Below, piece after piece: positions 5,515-5,678 of a stretch of DNA of 5,678 bases. Made by a program: the position numbers and the translations under genes. Source of the stretch: Coriobacteriaceae bacterium (lineage in GTDB: Bacteria > Actinomycetota > Coriobacteriia > Anaerosomatales > SLCP01); NCBI GenBank assembly GCA_003563465.1, contig PWVH01000025.1, positions 1 through 5,678 on the forward strand, written 5' to 3'. Position 1 is the first letter of the stretch. Each line of letters opens with the position of its first letter. Under the pieces are notes generated by a model, which was not told the DNA's origin, ran no database searches, and saw only the letters and a list, made by a program, of their open reading frames with translations.

Positions 5515-5678
5515 GTCGTCAGCTACAGTTCCTGCAACCGTTCGAAGCGCGTCCACTATCGCCCACCAGTGACACACCGACCCGTCGAGAAGTGTCTTCT
5601 CGGCGGGTTTGTCGATCTCGACTTTCACCGGCAAGCAGTAGCAGCGATGAGTTTTCGTTGACTTGGGTAAGACACTCT
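5500..5678 (-). CDS. Possible partial convergent gene, 3' end only
   Basis: On the minus strand a frame is open from the window edge (first full codon 5676-5674) to TGA at 5502-5500, giving 58 residues with no start in view. It includes HRCYCLPVKVEIDKPAEK and SVCHWWAIVDALRTVAG, and G or C dominates codon third positions in its middle, which suggests real coding. It overlaps the last 15 bases of the nuclease gene tail to tail. Against it, the strong hairpin at 5580-5608 lies inside the frame. No family is recognised. Confidence 0.33.
   Translation of the reverse strand, partial: SVLPKSTKTHRCYCLPVKVEIDKPAEKTLLDGSVCHWWAIVDALRTVAGTVADDLQNR
5580..5610 (+). terminator. Probable intrinsic terminator of the nuclease gene
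   Basis: A 13-bp stem (5580-5592 with 5596-5608, one G-T pair) closes a TGT loop and is followed by TTTGT, 65 bases after the nuclease stop. The stem ends in CGGCGGGT, as in many terminators. The T-run is short, so termination may be partial. The structure also lies within the possible minus-strand frame. Confidence 0.6.

Overview
The window reads as an accessory, mobile-element-like segment from a moderately GC-rich bacterium (high fifties percent by eye, several GTG starts, Shine-Dalgarno sites ahead of most genes). The sequence does not fix the taxon. There are no rRNA, tRNA or CRISPR features and no housekeeping genes.

Left end (1-115): GGGGGTCA-type terminal repeats, two direct copies plus one divergent inverted copy, resemble the end sequences of IS21-family insertion sequences. 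They supply the last codons and the stop of the gene beside them. Minus-strand block (2025 down to 99): three co-oriented genes, namely a basic, probably DNA-binding protein of 273 aa, a 68-aa protein, and a 280-aa protein of the Rep_trans / MobT-like rolling-circle initiator or relaxase type. The last two overlap by 4 bases (GTGA). Two strong dyads sit in this block. One (1150-1188) buries the ribosome binding site of the 68-aa gene. The other (966-997) is a perfect 10-bp inverted repeat with an AT-containing loop just before the Rep start, and is a candidate replication or transfer origin or a translational control element. The block looks like the replication or mobilisation module of a plasmid or integrative element.

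Plus-strand block (about 2263-5514): an AT-richer, partly open region leads to a 28-codon ORF that joins a 265-aa two-helix membrane protein through TAATG. After a mostly empty 380-base gap comes the most striking gene, a 597-aa protein. It has an N-terminal helical/winged-helix part, four SAP-like repeats, and a C-terminal nuclease domain whose motif order closely follows the FokI cleavage domain (PDG, then E-C-K, LPI, and a final IKxGxLT). No methyltransferase gene is visible. I infer a solitary DNA-targeting nuclease, plausibly a defence or element-competition protein, carried as cargo next to the replication module. Function beyond the nuclease fold is not shown by the sequence.

Right end (5515-5678): a strong hairpin followed by TTT, probably the terminator of the nuclease gene, overlaps a possible convergent minus-strand reading frame that enters from beyond the window.
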